A DNA stretch of 12,890 nucleotides from JADFSZ01 sp022560555 [NCBI: PVC group bacterium] (GCA_022560555.1 JADFSZ010000029.1:1-12890), one strand, 5' to 3'. Counted from the stretch's first letter, positions 1 through 5,446 are shown. The notes: generated from the sequence alone by a model not told the origin. Numbers and translations are program-made.

Positions 1-1
1 G

Positions 2-61
2 AGCGGGGAGACCGGCGCGATCGTGAAACGCCGGTGGATCATTCAGATGGATGTACCGTAA
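2..61 (+). CDS. C-terminal end of an unidentified upstream gene (partial)
   Basis: The frame beginning at base 2 is open from the window edge to a TAA at 59-61 and would encode the last 19 residues of a protein ending in ...KRRWIIQMDVP. The stop lies within or just before the start of the next gene, the tight spacing seen elsewhere in this window, which is why I think it is a real gene end. Frame 3 has an early stop. Frame 1 is also open but continues into the body of the next gene in another frame, so it is less likely. There is too little sequence to assign a family; MEMO-family genes are often near radical SAM and AMMECR1 genes, but these residues do not let me claim that here. Confidence 0.4.
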   Translation, partial: SGETGAIVKRRWIIQMDVP

Positions 62-74
62 AATGTACCGCAAA
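51..74 (+). repeat. 12-base tandem duplication at the MEMO gene start
   Basis: ATGTACCGTAAA at 51-62 is followed directly by ATGTACCGCAAA at 63-74, differing at one base. It duplicates the start codon and encodes MYRK twice. The stop codon of the putative upstream gene (59-61) lies inside the first copy. Confidence 0.85.
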
Positions 75-860
75 CCTGCCGTGGCCGGTCAATTTTATTC
101 TTCGGACAAAAACGAGCTTTCCCGGAACCTCAAAGAGTTTTTAGGTAAAATAGAAGGGCAAAAAAATGTCTTTGCCGTCATGGTTCCGCATGCCGGATAT
201 GTCTATTCGGGCTCTGTCGCGGGAGAAGTGTTTTCAAAAATCACGATCCCGGACACTGTTCTTCTTTTGGGGCCGAATCATACAGGGATGGGTGTTCCCC
301 TCTCGATTATGGCCGAAGGATCGTGGGAAACGCCTCTCGGAACGGTGGATATTGATACAGATTTAGCTCAAGAGCTGCTCAGGAATTCCGAGGTGTTAGA
401 ATCCGACCACGATGCGCATAGACGTGAACATTCGCTGGAAGTTGAAATCCCGTTCCTTCAAATGCTTAAAAGTTCTTTTCGGATTATTCCTATCGTTATT
501 GGGACACAAAAAGAAGATTTGCTCAGAACATTGGGTGCGGAAATAGCGAGAAACCTCAAAGGAAAAAATGTTCTGATCGTCATTAGCTCAGACATGACAC
601 ATTACGAAACACATGACGCGGCTCAAAAAAAAGATGCCTTCGCCATTCGAGCCATTGAAGAACTAGATGAAGGCGCTTTGTCAAAAGCCGTGAGCACACA
701 TCAGATTAGCATGTGCGGATATGCCCCCGCGTATACAGCCCTGGTGGCCGTAAAAAAACTCGGCGCGACCGAGGGTAAACTAATTCGCTACAAAACCAGC
801 GGTGAGGTTTCAGGTGATTATGATAAAGTTGTGGGATATGCCGGGATGGTGATCACATGA
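63..860 (+). CDS. amrB: MEMO1-family protein (AmmeMemoRadiSam system protein B)
   Basis: This is a full-length member of the MEMO1 family, which shares the fold of extradiol dioxygenases. The family opening (M-x-R-K-PAVAGQFY) is present, followed by VPHAGYVYSG, GPNHTG, HRREHSLEVEIPFLQ, SSDMTHYE and MCGYAPAYTA. Counting from the start at 63, the residues matching the putative metal site of human MEMO1 are His43, Asp177, His180 and Cys218. Human MEMO1 has been linked to iron or copper binding; the bacterial role is not settled, although the gene is often found with AMMECR1 and radical SAM partners. Two in-frame ATGs exist, at 51 and 63, inside a 12-base near-perfect duplication. I chose 63 because it gives the usual family N-terminus and lies one base after the upstream stop; the start at 51 (269 residues) is possible. 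Neither has a strong ribosome binding site. Its end overlaps the next gene by ATGA, suggesting coupled translation. Confidence 0.9.
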   Translation: MYRKPAVAGQFYSSDKNELSRNLKEFLGKIEGQKNVFAVMVPHAGYVYSGSVAGEVFSKITIPDTVLLLGPNHTGMGVPLSIMAEGSWETPLGTVDIDTDLAQELLRNSEVLESDHDAHRREHSLEVEIPFLQMLKSSFRIIPIVIGTQKEDLLRTLGAEIARNLKGKNVLIVISSDMTHYETHDAAQKKDAFAIRAIEELDEGALSKAVSTHQISMCGYAPAYTALVAVKKLGATEGKLIRYKTSGEVSGDYDKVVGYAGMVIT

Positions 861-1291
861 GTGTGCACACCAAAAACAAAACAGAGATCGACCTCACAAA
901 GTTCCGGTGTGTGAAATGCGGCAATTGCTGCCGTCTGGCCTGGTCTTCCGATAAGCTGCGCTTCTCGAAATCCAGGCACAAGATATTTTGGGGTTCCAGG
1001 TATGGGGAGCCCGGATGTGTTTATGTTACACGTCGGGAAATTCCTGAAATCGCGAAATTTTTAAAATTGAAAGTGAATGATTTTGTGGAACGTTTTACGC
1101 GTTTTGCGCCGAAGCCTTACTTGAGTCTCATCGAAAAGAAAGATAAATCCTGTGTTTTCTTAAAAGACAATCGATGCCAAATCTACAAAGTCCGTCCGGG
1201 TCAGTGCCGGAACTATCCGTTTAATTGGTCGAGGGAAGAAACCCTCATGACGTGTGAGGGTGTTAAAAAATATTGTTTGAACGATACGTAA
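857..1291 (+). CDS. CxxCxxCC cluster protein, YkgJ family
   Basis: The 144-residue product has the signature of the YkgJ / UPF0153 family of putative zinc- or iron-cluster proteins: C18-x2-C21-x2-C24-C25 near the N-terminus, then Cys54, Cys99, Cys107 and Cys117 in the C-terminal half (CVFLKDNRCQIYKVRPGQCRNYPF is split here as CVFLKDNRCQIY then VRPGQCRNYPF), and Cys133 and Cys140 near the end. The motif 'C-x-I-Y-x-x-R-P-x-x-C-R-x-Y-P-F' is the family's second hallmark. No signal peptide or membrane segment is seen, so it is probably cytoplasmic. The molecular function is not established for most of the family. Its ATG overlaps the MEMO gene stop (ATGA, 857-860), so the two are probably co-translated. 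Family assignment is firm; metal type and role are unknown. Confidence 0.88.
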   Translation: MSVHTKNKTEIDLTKFRCVKCGNCCRLAWSSDKLRFSKSRHKIFWGSRYGEPGCVYVTRREIPEIAKFLKLKVNDFVERFTRFAPKPYLSLIEKKDKSCVFLKDNRCQIYKVRPGQCRNYPFNWSREETLMTCEGVKKYCLNDT

Positions 1292-1297
1292 TGTGAT

Positions 1298-1304
1298 AGG
1301 AGGA
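1298..1304 (+). promoter_or_regulatory. Strong Shine-Dalgarno of the DUF1844 gene
   Basis: AGGAGGA lies five bases before the ATG at 1310. It fixes that start and shows that this organism uses canonical ribosome binding sites for some genes. Confidence 0.8.
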
Positions 1305-1309
1305 ATTGT

Positions 1310-1690
1310 ATGGAAGGTGATCCAAAGAAAAAAGTCGATGAAAGCTGGAAAGAACAGGCCAAAAGTGATTTCGATAAAAACGTCCCCAATGCTTCTCAAA
1401 AAGAACCTGTGCCGAAAGGCCCGCAAGATCATGTCGCAGATATGCCTCCGGCCGACTTTTTGAGTTTTGTGACAACCCTCGGGATGCAGGCGGCTTCGCT
1501 TCTGGGGCTTGTCCCGAATCCGGAAACAAGTAAGGCTGAAAAAGATTTACCCCAGGCCAAATATCTTATCGATACGCTTGCTATGCTTGAAGAAAAAACA
1601 AAAAGTAATTTAACGGAAAGCGAAGCCAAAACCCTTGAACAACTGCTGTATGATTTGCGTATGCAGTATGTCCAAGCTTCTGGTTCATAA
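1310..1690 (+). CDS. DUF1844 family protein
   Basis: The first 40 or so residues are charged, low-complexity and rich in Lys, Asp and Pro, and are probably disordered. Residues 45-120 form the conserved DUF1844 core: PPADFLSFVTTLGMQA, an ALLG-like helix (AASLLGLVPNPE), then helices with YLIDTLAMLEEKTKSNLT and EAKTLEQLLYDLRMQYV. The core looks all-helical, without catalytic residues or membrane anchors. The family is found in several phyla, including PVC-type bacteria, Acidobacteria and Deltaproteobacteria, usually as a small protein near housekeeping genes; its function is unknown to me. It sits 18 bases after the YkgJ-type gene and 20 before def, consistent with one operon. Confidence 0.85.
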   Translation: MEGDPKKKVDESWKEQAKSDFDKNVPNASQKEPVPKGPQDHVADMPPADFLSFVTTLGMQAASLLGLVPNPETSKAEKDLPQAKYLIDTLAMLEEKTKSNLTESEAKTLEQLLYDLRMQYVQASGS

Positions 1691-1710
1691 ATTATTTATG
1701 GGTAATAAGT

Positions 1711-2238
1711 ATGAGTCATTATTTGAGAATTTATCCTGATCCTGTACTGCGAAAAAAAGCCGCGAATATTGATGATTTTTCCGAGAATTTGACAGTTCTT
1801 GTCAGTGACATGAGACGGATCTTAGCTGAGGTAGGAGGGGTTGGGCTTGCCGCTCCTCAGATAGGGGTTTCCAAACGTGTTATCCTTGTTCGAATGAATC
1901 CGATGGGACGTGTTGAGGACGAAGATGTGCGCGTGTTTATCAATCCTGAAATCATGGATGCAACTGGCAGTCGAATCGGGGAAGAAGGATGTTTGTCCAT
2001 CCCGGATGTATTGGGAGAGGTTGAGAGAAGCGCTCAAGTAAAGATTCGGGCCAAAGATCTTTTGGGAAAACATCTGGATTTTACCGCTCAAGATCTTGTC
2101 AGTGTGATTTTTCAGCATGAGATCGATCATTTGGACGGGATATTGTTTACCGACCGTATGAGTGCCGCAAAAAAGATTACGATATCCAGCCAGTTAAAGC
2201 AGTTGAAAAAGAAGTATCAGAAGGACCGTAAATCGTAA
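1711..2238 (+). CDS. def: Peptide deformylase
   Basis: This enzyme removes the formyl group from the N-terminal methionine of nascent proteins at the ribosome, using a catalytic metal (usually Fe2+). All three family motifs are intact in the 175-residue product: GVGLAAPQ (residues 43-50), EGCLS (92-96, metal ligand Cys94) and HEIDH (136-140, metal ligands His136 and His140 with catalytic Glu137). The C-terminus is Lys-rich (QLKQLKKKYQKDRKS), a basic tail that could contact the ribosome; that is inference. Length and N-terminus (LRIYPDPVLRKKA) are typical. There is no good Shine-Dalgarno before ATG 1711, only GGGTAATAAG, so translation may depend on the upstream gene. The stop codon falls inside a heptamer tandem repeat. 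The usual partner fmt follows only after an unusual 460-base gap. Confidence 0.97.
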   Translation: MSHYLRIYPDPVLRKKAANIDDFSENLTVLVSDMRRILAEVGGVGLAAPQIGVSKRVILVRMNPMGRVEDEDVRVFINPEIMDATGSRIGEEGCLSIPDVLGEVERSAQVKIRAKDLLGKHLDFTAQDLVSVIFQHEIDHLDGILFTDRMSAAKKITISSQLKQLKKKYQKDRKS

Positions 2239-2247
2239 ATCGTAAAT
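2227..2247 (+). repeat. Three tandem copies of CGTAAAT across the def stop
   Basis: CGTAAAT occurs at 2227-2233, 2234-2240 and 2241-2247 with no mismatches. The def stop codon (TAA, 2236-2238) lies in the second copy, so the last codons of def are written by the repeat. Such a short tract could be a slippage product or the scar of an insertion. Confidence 0.85.
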
Positions 2248-2257
2248 GTCTAGCGAT

Positions 2258-2266
2258 TGGTATAGT
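2258..2266 (+). promoter_or_regulatory. Possible extended -10 promoter
   Basis: TGG-TATAGT at 2258-2266 matches an extended -10 element (TGn followed by five of six bases of TATAAT). The -35 position (AATCGT) is poor. If used, transcription would begin near 2273 and run through the structured element into fmt. This is a weak call made from the motif alone. Confidence 0.3.
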
Positions 2267-2405
2267 TTTAATCGAATAATTTGTGGGCAGTGACCTATCG
2301 ATTCAGCCATTTTTTTCGCTTACAGTGGGCCATCGCTTGGTCGAGTTTAACCCGAAACTTGGAACTTTATTAGCTTGTGCATGATTTTCGAGGGGCGAAG
2401 ACCAT

Positions 2406-2446
2406 CGGAAATTCAGGCTTCAGGGTCCGCAACGCCTGAGTTTCCG
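2406..2446 (+). repeat. 13-pair inverted repeat
   Basis: CGGAAATTCAGGC (2406-2418) is complementary to GCCTGAGTTTCCG (2434-2446) over all 13 positions if one G-U pair is allowed, with a 15-base loop. No T-run follows, so it is not a terminator. Confidence 0.75.
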
Positions 2447-2461
2447 TACAGCAAGCTGTAC
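2446..2461 (+). repeat. Small perfect inverted repeat
   Basis: GTACAG, a CAAG loop, then CTGTAC. It abuts the preceding stem, so the two hairpins could stack. It is followed by AAAAATC, not by a T-run. Confidence 0.65.
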
Positions 2462-2506
2462 AAAAATCAGGCACGAGCTTATTGGGCTATATTTCGGGAT
2501 GAACTC

Positions 2507-2535
2507 GCCCTCAGGCAATAAATTGCCTAGAGGGC
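2507..2535 (+). repeat. 13-pair inverted repeat with tiny loop
   Basis: GCCCTCAGGCAAT (2507-2519) faces ATTGCCT-A-GAGGGC (2522-2535), giving 13 pairs interrupted only by bulged A2529, around an AA centre (a real loop would open a few A-T pairs). It is followed by TCAAACAC, so it is not a rho-independent terminator. Confidence 0.75.
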
Positions 2536-2544
2536 TCAAACACA

Positions 2545-2588
2545 AGCGACCATCGGAATTTTTCTGAACTCTCGGTCGCTCATGAGCG
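2545..2588 (+). repeat. Inverted repeat overlapping a 12-base palindrome
   Basis: AGCGACC (2545-2551) pairs with GGTCGCT (2574-2580) around a 22-base loop. The right arm overlaps the perfect palindrome CGCTCATGAGCG (2577-2588), so two mutually exclusive pairings exist. Confidence 0.6.
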
Positions 2589-2684
2589 CCCAAGTTCGCT
2601 CAAAAAAGTCTAAATCGATTTCTTAGATTATTCACACATCGTTTGGACAATACATTTAAGTCTTTACGCTATACGCTTGTTAAA

Positions 2685-2689
2685 AGGAG
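2685..2689 (+). promoter_or_regulatory. Ribosome binding site that sets the fmt TTG start
   Basis: AGGAG (within AAAAGGAG) ends eight bases before TTG 2698. The in-frame TTG at 2677 lies upstream of this site and has no Shine-Dalgarno, so 2698 is the better start. Confidence 0.75.
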
Positions 2690-2697
2690 TTTTTGTT

Positions 2698-3636
2698 TTG
2701 AGTCTTCGTGTCATATTTATGGGCACTCCGGAATTTTCTCTTAGCTCCTTAGAGGCTCTTCACAATCATTCGGCCGTGGAACTCCTTTTGGTTGTCACCA
2801 GGCCGGATGCTCCGCAAGGGCGCGGCCTCAAACTTGTAGAATCGCCCGTGAAACACTTAGCCGAAAATCTTCGAATTCCGGTGTCGACCCCGTCCAAGAT
2901 CAATGATCCGGAATTTGTGAAAAGCCTCCAAGATCTCAAACCGGATTTGATTTTAACAGTCGCGTTTGGTCTTTTTCTAGGGAGCGCGATTCTGAAGATT
3001 CCCCAATCGGGATGCCTCAATATTCACGCGTCCATATTGCCGAAGTATCGGGGCGCGTCTCCTATTCAGCGGGCCATTATCAACGGAGAATCTGAAACAG
3101 GGCTTACGGTTTTTCGCATTGTCAAGGAAATGGACGCGGGAGATATCCTGATGCAGGAAAAACTTAGTATCTCGGCCGATGAAACGGCCGGAGAGCTTCA
3201 TGACCGACTGGGGCGCCTCGCCTCCGTTGTCACTCAAAAGACCATTGATGCCGTTCTTAGCGGCAAAGAAACGTATACCCCCCAAGCTCATGAAAAGGCC
3301 ACATTTGCTCCCAAACTTAAAAAAGAGGATGGGCATATCAACTGGGACCAAGAGGCCAAAGACGTATTTAACCAGATCCGCGGCGTAACACCGTGGCCGG
3401 GAGCTTACGGCTCTTATCAAGGAGCCCGATTAAAGTTTCATCGGACGCGAGTTCTGGAGGCCGACCAAACATTCCGGGCAGGCACAATCATAAAAGCCGA
3501 TGATGCGGGAATCTGCGTGGGGTGCCGGAAGGGTCAAATCGTTATTGATGAGCTTCAGATGGCCGGGGGGCGTTTACTGAGGGCTCAGGAATTTTTGTGT
3601 GGACACAACATCAAACCCGGGGACATCATTCAATAA
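2698..3636 (+). CDS. fmt: Methionyl-tRNA formyltransferase
   Basis: Transfers a formyl group from 10-formyltetrahydrofolate to initiator Met-tRNA. From TTG 2698 the product has 312 residues, the usual size. It opens MSLRVIFMGTPEFS, the family N-terminus. The formyltransferase domain (about 1-190) holds the folate site and catalytic triad: Asn108 and His110 in LNIHASILPKYRGASP and Asp146 in EMDAGDIL, plus the tRNA-contacting loop RPDAPQGRGLKL (about 35-46). The C-terminal oligonucleotide-binding-like domain begins near residue 205, with VFNQIRGVTPWPGAY typical of it. A longer reading from TTG 2677 would add residues absent from the family. It works with def, but here stands behind a long gap and may have its own promoter. 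A weak 7-pair hairpin follows the stop, without a T-run. Confidence 0.97.
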   Translation: MSLRVIFMGTPEFSLSSLEALHNHSAVELLLVVTRPDAPQGRGLKLVESPVKHLAENLRIPVSTPSKINDPEFVKSLQDLKPDLILTVAFGLFLGSAILKIPQSGCLNIHASILPKYRGASPIQRAIINGESETGLTVFRIVKEMDAGDILMQEKLSISADETAGELHDRLGRLASVVTQKTIDAVLSGKETYTPQAHEKATFAPKLKKEDGHINWDQEAKDVFNQIRGVTPWPGAYGSYQGARLKFHRTRVLEADQTFRAGTIIKADDAGICVGCRKGQIVIDELQMAGGRLLRAQEFLCGHNIKPGDIIQ

Positions 3637-3653
3637 AGCCAAGGCAAAAGTCC

Positions 3654-3682
3654 TTGCTATCTCCTAACCATAGTTATATAAT
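3654..3682 (+). promoter_or_regulatory. Sigma70-type promoter for yajQ
   Basis: TTGCTA (3654-3659) and a perfect TATAAT (3677-3682) are separated by 17 bases, the optimal spacing. Transcription would begin near 3689, leaving a leader of about 70 bases before the yajQ start. This is the best promoter match I see in the window. Confidence 0.65.
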
Positions 3683-3760
3683 TCCAGGACTAACGTAGGG
3701 ACCAATAAAACCGTTTACGGAGTATCCCCCTTCACCCATAAGTTTATCTTTACCAATGCT

Positions 3761-4258
3761 ATGGCGTCTAGTTATTCATTTGACATTGTTTCACAGGTTG
3801 ATCTGCAGGAAGTTCAAAACGCTGTTAATCAGGCGTCAAAAGAACTTCATCAGCGCTTTGATCTTAAAGGGTCGAACAGCCGCGTGGACTGGGATGAGAA
3901 AAAAAGCGAACTGCGTCTGCACTCATCTGATGATTATAAACTCAAGGCTGTGAATGAGATTTTACGCCAAAAATTACTAAAGAGAAATGTCTCAGTAAAA
4001 TCTTTAGAGTACAAAGAAGCCGAAGCTTCTCCGAGCGGCGAAGTTAAACAGCATATTTTGATCCGGCAGGGGATTGCACAGGATAAAGCCAAAGACATTG
4101 TCAAAATGCTTAAAAAAGAAGGTTTTAAGGTCCAGTCGCAAATTCAACAGGATCAAATACGGGTCACATCGAAAAGCAAAGACGATTTGCAGGCTGTGAT
4201 GCAATTTTTAAGGCAAAGTGTCAACGATATACACCTTGATTTTGTCAATTATCGATAA
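3761..4258 (+). CDS. yajQ: YajQ family nucleotide-binding protein
   Basis: The 165-residue product matches the YajQ family end to end: start MASSYSFDIVSQVD (family S-FDIVS), QEVQNAVNQASKEL, RFDLKGSNS, then the second half KQHILIRQGIAQDKAKDIVKML split as KQHILIRQGI and AQDKAKDIVKMLK, and the end QVTS-like RVTSKSKDDLQAVMQFLR...LDFVNYR. Known members have two RNP-like alpha/beta domains, bind nucleotides and RNA, and at least one binds cyclic di-GMP; the cellular role varies and is not fixed for this one. ATG 3761 is the only in-frame start near the family N-terminus, yet no Shine-Dalgarno lies before it (upstream bases TTTATCTTTACCAATGCT). An out-of-frame ATG at 3756 lies just ahead. A strong promoter sits upstream; no terminator follows, so some transcripts may continue into recA. 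Confidence 0.95.
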   Translation: MASSYSFDIVSQVDLQEVQNAVNQASKELHQRFDLKGSNSRVDWDEKKSELRLHSSDDYKLKAVNEILRQKLLKRNVSVKSLEYKEAEASPSGEVKQHILIRQGIAQDKAKDIVKMLKKEGFKVQSQIQQDQIRVTSKSKDDLQAVMQFLRQSVNDIHLDFVNYR

Positions 4259-4314
4259 GGTGAGAAATTTTAGGAACTGTGAATATTCGAAAACCGTGCG
4301 TGAGGGGATAAACA

Positions 4315-4321
4315 AGGAGGA
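4315..4321 (+). promoter_or_regulatory. Strong Shine-Dalgarno of recA
   Basis: AAGGAGG lies six bases before ATG 4328. It fixes the recA start and so shows that the charged N-terminal extension is translated. Confidence 0.85.
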
Positions 4322-4327
4322 TCGACC

Positions 4328-5377
4328 ATGGTGACTGCCGTCAAAGTTGAAGAGAAAACAAAGGAAAAAGAAAAAGACAAGGAAAAGGAGCAAAAGGCCC
4401 AAGCCCTCGGTCTGGCGGTGACTCAGATTGAAAAACAATTTGGTAAAGGCTCGATCATGAAGCTTGGGGATGAGCGAATGATCTCGGATGTTCCGGCCAT
4501 TTCCACAGGGGCTCTGACACTGGATATTTGCTTAGGGATAGGGGGGCTGCCGAGAGGACGTGTTGTGGAAATCTTCGGCCCCGAGTCATCGGGGAAGACA
4601 TCTCTCTCGTTAACAGTTGTGGCCAACGCGCAAAAAGCGGGAGGTATTGCAGCCTACATTGATGCGGAACATGCCATAGATCCTACTTACACGAAGAAAT
4701 TGGGTGTGAATTTGAATGAACTGCTTATTTCTCAGCCGGACACCGGAGAACAGGCTCTGGATATTTGCGAAATGCTTGTCAGAAGCAATGCGGTGGATAT
4801 CATTGTCATAGATTCTGTGGCGGCATTGGTGCCCCGCGCGGAGATTGAAGGGGATATGGGAGACTCGCATATGGGTTTGCAGGCGCGCCTGATGAGTCAA
4901 GCGATGCGAAAATTGGCAGCCGCCATCAGTAAATCCAAAACGTGTGTTATTTTTATCAATCAAATCCGTATGAAGATCGGGGTTGTGTTCGGGAATCCCG
5001 AGACAACAACGGGCGGGAATGCGCTCAAGTTTTATTCGTCCGTCAGAATCGATGTCAGGCGAGCCGGACAAGTGACGGATGGAGACGTGATTATCGGCAA
5101 CCGGGTGAGGGCCAAGGTGGTCAAAAACAAAGTTGCGCCGCCGTTTCGTGTTGCCGAATTTGATCTTTTGTTTGAGTCGGGTATTTCCCGGGAAGGCTGC
5201 ATCCTGGATCTTGGGGTTCAGGAAAATATCATAGAAAAATCAGGAGCATGGTACTCGTATGGAGCGGACAGGATCGGCCAAGGGAGGGAGAATGTCCGAA
5301 AATTTCTTTTAGAAAATCCAAAAATAACAAATGAGATAGATAAAAAGCTGAGAGAAAAGCTTCTTGTGCCGCGTTAA
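4328..5377 (+). CDS. recA: Recombinase RecA
   Basis: RecA forms filaments on single-stranded DNA, carries out strand exchange and triggers LexA self-cleavage. The ATPase core is intact: Walker A GPESSGKT (residues 84-91), IDAEHA (111-116), Walker B DIIVIDS (157-163), loop L1 around [19 protein letters not shown], and L2 around [21 protein letters not shown] (split: [10 protein letters not shown] at 211-220, [11 protein letters not shown] after it). The C-terminus is short and ends in a basic stretch, without the acidic tail of the E. coli protein. Residues 6-25 are almost purely Lys and Glu, placing the conserved IEKQFGKGS about 16 residues later than in E. coli; the strong Shine-Dalgarno makes this start convincing. 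I see no LexA operator of the E. coli or Bacillus type in the 69 bases upstream. A terminator follows; recX is absent. Confidence 0.99.
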   Translation: MVTAVKVEEKTKEKEKDKEKEQKAQALGLAVTQIEKQFGKGSIMKLGDERMISDVPAISTGALTLDICLGIGGLPRGRVVEIFGPESSGKTSLSLTVVANAQKAGGIAAYIDAEHAIDPTYTKKLGVNLNELLISQPDTGEQALDICEMLVRSNAVDIIVIDSVAALVPRAEIEGDMGDSHMGLQARLMSQAMRKLAAAISKSKTCVIFINQIRMKIGVVFGNPETTTGGNALKFYSSVRIDVRRAGQVTDGDVIIGNRVRAKVVKNKVAPPFRVAEFDLLFESGISREGCILDLGVQENIIEKSGAWYSYGADRIGQGRENVRKFLLENPKITNEIDKKLREKLLVPR

Positions 5378-5405
5378 ACAGAAGATGGTTTTTTAAGTGC
5401 CTAAC

Positions 5406-5446
5406 GGGATAGTATGCCGCTCAGGGCGGGATGCTGTCCCTTTTTT
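5406..5446 (+). terminator. Rho-independent terminator after recA
   Basis: A 15-position stem, 5406-5420 with 5426-5440, has a single G-G mismatch (5416/5430) and two G-U pairs, a TCAGG loop, and is followed by six T (5441-5446). It closes the recA unit and separates it from hflK. Confidence 0.92.

Larger units (their letters stand above)
2400..2558 (+). repeat. Direct repeat pair GACCATCGGAA
   Basis: GACCATCGGAA is present at 2400-2410 and again at 2548-2558, in each case at the left side of a hairpin. This suggests a duplicated module within the element. Confidence 0.65.
2353..2598 (+). other. Multibranch structured element, candidate ncRNA or palindromic repeat
   Basis: Complementary arms are nested so that one closed structure can form. 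The closing helix pairs CGAAACTTGG (2353-2362) with CCAAGTTCG (2590-2598), with one bulged A. Inside it, AGCTTGTGC (2372-2380) pairs with GCACGAGCT (2471-2479; one G-U) and encloses two hairpins: 2406-2418 with 2434-2446 (13 pairs, one G-U) and 2447-2451 with 2456-2460 (CAAG loop). Then come a hairpin of 2507-2519 with 2522-2535 and another of 2545-2551 with 2574-2580. The arms are seen directly. That they form an RNA, or act in DNA, is inference. I recognise no known RNA family. It could be a noncoding RNA, a long structured leader of fmt, or a copy of a palindromic repeat element. Confidence 0.45.
2239..2697 (+). other. Gene-free interval between def and fmt
   Basis: No plausible coding region is visible on either strand. 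The first part (2248-2350) is AT-rich and holds the possible extended -10 element. The middle (2353-2598) holds a dense set of complementary arms. The end (2600-2697) is AT-rich with a palindrome AAATCGATTT at 2612-2621, a TTGGAC / TATACG pair (2643, 2670) spaced 21 bases apart, too far for a normal promoter, and the fmt ribosome binding site. No tRNA or protein remnant is recognised. Confidence 0.75.

Noticed and set aside
2353-2598. Integron attC site, CRISPR array, tmRNA or tRNA in the def-fmt gap
   Set aside because: No integrase or attC core sites, no regularly spaced repeats, and no tRNA-like acceptor and T-arm could be found.
2612-2621. AAATCGATTT palindrome before fmt as an operator
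   Set aside because: A ten-base AT-rich palindrome is common by chance and nothing ties it to a regulator.
2643-2675. TTGGAC ... TATACG as a promoter for fmt
   Set aside because: Spacing of 21 bases is outside the functional range for sigma70-type promoters.
2677-2697. fmt start at the upstream TTG 2677
   Set aside because: It lies before the AGGAG site and would add residues (LKGVFVL) not seen at the Fmt N-terminus; TTG 2698 gives MSLRVIFMGTPEF.
2977-3420. 147-codon reverse-strand open frame inside fmt
   Set aside because: Entirely within a conserved gene and without recognisable protein character; a shadow frame.
3637-3658. Hairpin just after fmt as a terminator
   Set aside because: Only about seven pairs with a bulge and no T-run follows; its right arm overlaps the -35 of the yajQ promoter.
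4271-4292. GAATATTC palindrome upstream of recA as a LexA box
   Set aside because: It fits neither CTGT-N8-ACAG nor GAAC-N4-GTTC nor GTTC-N7-GTTC; an eight-base AT-rich palindrome alone is weak evidence.
4610-5071. 153-codon reverse-strand open frame inside recA
   Set aside because: Antisense to the most conserved part of recA, His/Arg-rich composition typical of shadow frames.
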